A stretch of 22,500 bases of DNA, from positions 1-22,500 of the forward strand of contig JABUQX010002740.1 of assembly GCA_015478945.1 (NCBI GenBank). Reading direction: 5' to 3'. Position numbers and translations under genes: made by a program. This document shows, piece by piece, positions 21,400-22,500 of the stretch. The DNA is from Trachelipus rathkii (lineage: Eukaryota; Arthropoda; Malacostraca; Isopoda; Trachelipodidae). Position 1 is the stretch's first letter; each line of letters opens with the position of its first letter. Below the pieces are notes generated by a model. It was given only the letters and a program-made list of their open reading frames with translations, made no database searches and was not told the origin of the DNA.

Positions 21400-22118
21400 C
21401 CATATGTCGACTCTTACTCGGTAATTAATCGAATGCAATTTTATAGTAATTTTATCTGGTTTCGACTTATGTTTTTCAATGTTTAAGCCAACAGAAACTG
21501 GTATAAGACGATTCTAAAAATCGCGTTATGGGTACTTAGACCTCGATTAAATCGAATGGCCAATCAGAAATGATCTGACGATCATTAAAAACTTTACATA
21601 ACCAAAAACTCCACACTTTTGATGGGCTTAACCACCCCTTATTTGAACAGGTTAAAAGTCAGAAACGTCTTACAGACCTTAAAATCGGTCTAACCGATCT
21701 TAAAAACCCTTACCTTTAACGTTTCAAGCAGCAAAAACAAATGTTTTCAAATGTTTTCAGATGTTTTCAGATCGGTTGCAACTTCCAGTTAGCGGTTTGC
21801 AACATTTTAGGTGCTAGTTCTCCCGACCCTATCTACTTCCCGATCAGAAAACCAAAAACATTTCTCCCTTCAAGACCAGTAGCATTTTAATCACTCTAGT
21901 ACGGCAATCACTCCAATCTATTACAAACTATAAGAAATAAATAATACCACTCATAAAAGAATGTACTTAAAAATACGCTACATAATACTAATTATTTCAA
22001 TATGTAAATCATTTTATTTTAATAAACTCGCCTACTAAATTCGACTGTCTATGGAACCAGCAGCGAACGTGTCAAGTTATTGAAACTGGTATGGCTAAGA
22101 AGAAATTTAAACTGTATA
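21400..22118. other. Complex right flank outside the arms
   Basis: About 700 bp of AT-rich non-repetitive sequence with no match that I can see to the left flank. It contains three 10 bp direct repeats (ATGTTTTCAR, 21741-21770) and a cluster of short palindromes at 21543-21698. No useful open frame or RNA gene is seen. Confidence 0.5.
21741..21770 (+). repeat. Three tandem copies of ATGTTTTCAR
   Basis: This is a perfect 10 bp tandem repeat, three units, the last base A in the first unit and G in the next two. It is followed at once by ATCGGTTGCAAC. No counterpart is seen elsewhere in the window. Confidence 0.8.
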
Positions 22119-22119
22119 A

Positions 22120-22430
22120 TTAATATATATATTATATATATATATATTATATACTATATATATTATATATATATTATATATTATTATCTATATATATATA
22201 TATAATATATATACTAACTAAATATATAATTATTTATATACTATATATATATAATATATATACGGTATATATTATATAGTATATAATATCATATATTATA
22301 TTATATATACTATATCTATATATATATATATTATATTATATATTATTATATATAATATATATATAATATATATACTATATATATATACTATATCATATAT
22401 ATATATATATTATATAATATATATTTATTT
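22120..22430. repeat. Imperfect (TA)n array, right flank
   Basis: About 310 bp of TA repeat interrupted mostly by C (TATACTATA), the opposite of the G-interrupted arrays on the left of the window. Confidence 0.92.
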
Positions 22431-22500
22431 CTATCTTCAGCGATGCCCTAGGTCCCCCATTGAGATCCCAATGATTTCAGGAAAAGGCCAGATTTGAAAG
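22431..22500 (+). other. Complex sequence at right edge, possible splice acceptor
   Basis: TTTATTTCTATCTTCAG (to about 22440) has the pyrimidine tract and CAG of a 3-prime splice site. The sequence after it is GC-richer than the flank, and one frame stays open for 18 codons before TGA. The window ends too soon to test this, and a chance match is likely. Confidence 0.12.

Larger units (their letters stand above)
19276..21400 (-). repeat. Large inverted repeat, right arm, outer segment
   Basis: This is the inverted partner of 4985-6866. On + it carries the pyrimidine tract (20222-20340), the GCTCC-rich block (20466-20530), a block matching the left GGTTGAAGGTGCTGCCT anchor (about 20675-20695) and the terminal repeats (21092-21324). 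It includes a TA array (19883-20005) absent on the left. The frame open at 20696-20995 shares only TPVPNA with its left counterpart in translation, and the DNA alignment has frame-breaking indels, so it is not called a gene. Confidence 0.85.

Noticed and set aside
4985..21400. Assembly artefact such as a chimeric fold-back read
   Set aside because: An artefactual palindrome would have nearly identical arms. Here the arms differ by many substitutions, indels, a 4.6 kb block and independent microsatellite changes. Long-read confirmation is still worthwhile.
1..22500. tRNA, rRNA, CRISPR array or bacterial operon
   Set aside because: I saw no tRNA T-loop pattern with matching arms, no rRNA-like conserved core, no regularly spaced short direct repeats with unique spacers, and no closely packed coding frames.

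Overview
The window looks like an AT-rich eukaryotic nuclear repeat region with no intact gene. Reasons: dense (TA)n, (TAA)n and (CA)n microsatellites, no closely packed long ORFs, a decayed piggyBac-superfamily transposase, and CCTAA/TTAGG-type pentamers inside satellite-like DNA. An arthropod fits best, and a decapod crustacean is plausible given the microsatellite load. That is inference; no host gene confirms it.

The main structure is a very large, diverged inverted repeat of about 16 kb, from roughly 4985 to 21400. Left arm segments 4985-6866 and 11470-14360 match the reverse complement of right arm segments 19276-21400 and 16080-19271, in the same order. Position sums of matching points stay near 30.4-30.9 kb once a 4.6 kb block (6871-11465) is removed from the left arm. 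From the centre outwards each arm holds: a TAA/TTA microsatellite; tandem satellite-like units of about 450-490 bp; AT-rich DNA; a decayed TTTAAC-type repeat; a TG/CA repeat; a polypurine/polypyrimidine tract; a GGAGC-rich stretch; and degenerate terminal repeats with a palindromic core. A non-repeated spacer of about 370 bp (15222-15592) sits in the middle.

The 4.6 kb block is flanked by TTAA (6867-6870 and 11466-11469), ends in a run of six G before the second TTAA, and contains the piggyBac transposase remnant at 8014-9975. The right arm keeps a single TTAA (19272-19275) where the empty site would be. The simplest reading is an old piggyBac-type insertion into one arm after the arms had formed.

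Outside the inverted repeat, 1-4985 is mostly degenerate TA-rich DNA with more G than C on the + strand, broken by islands of complex sequence. One island (3560-4160) has a weak, interrupted coding-like frame. The right flank (21400-22500) is complex sequence followed by a TA array with the opposite bias (C over G). Nothing suggests a working operon, RNA gene, CRISPR array or complete host gene.
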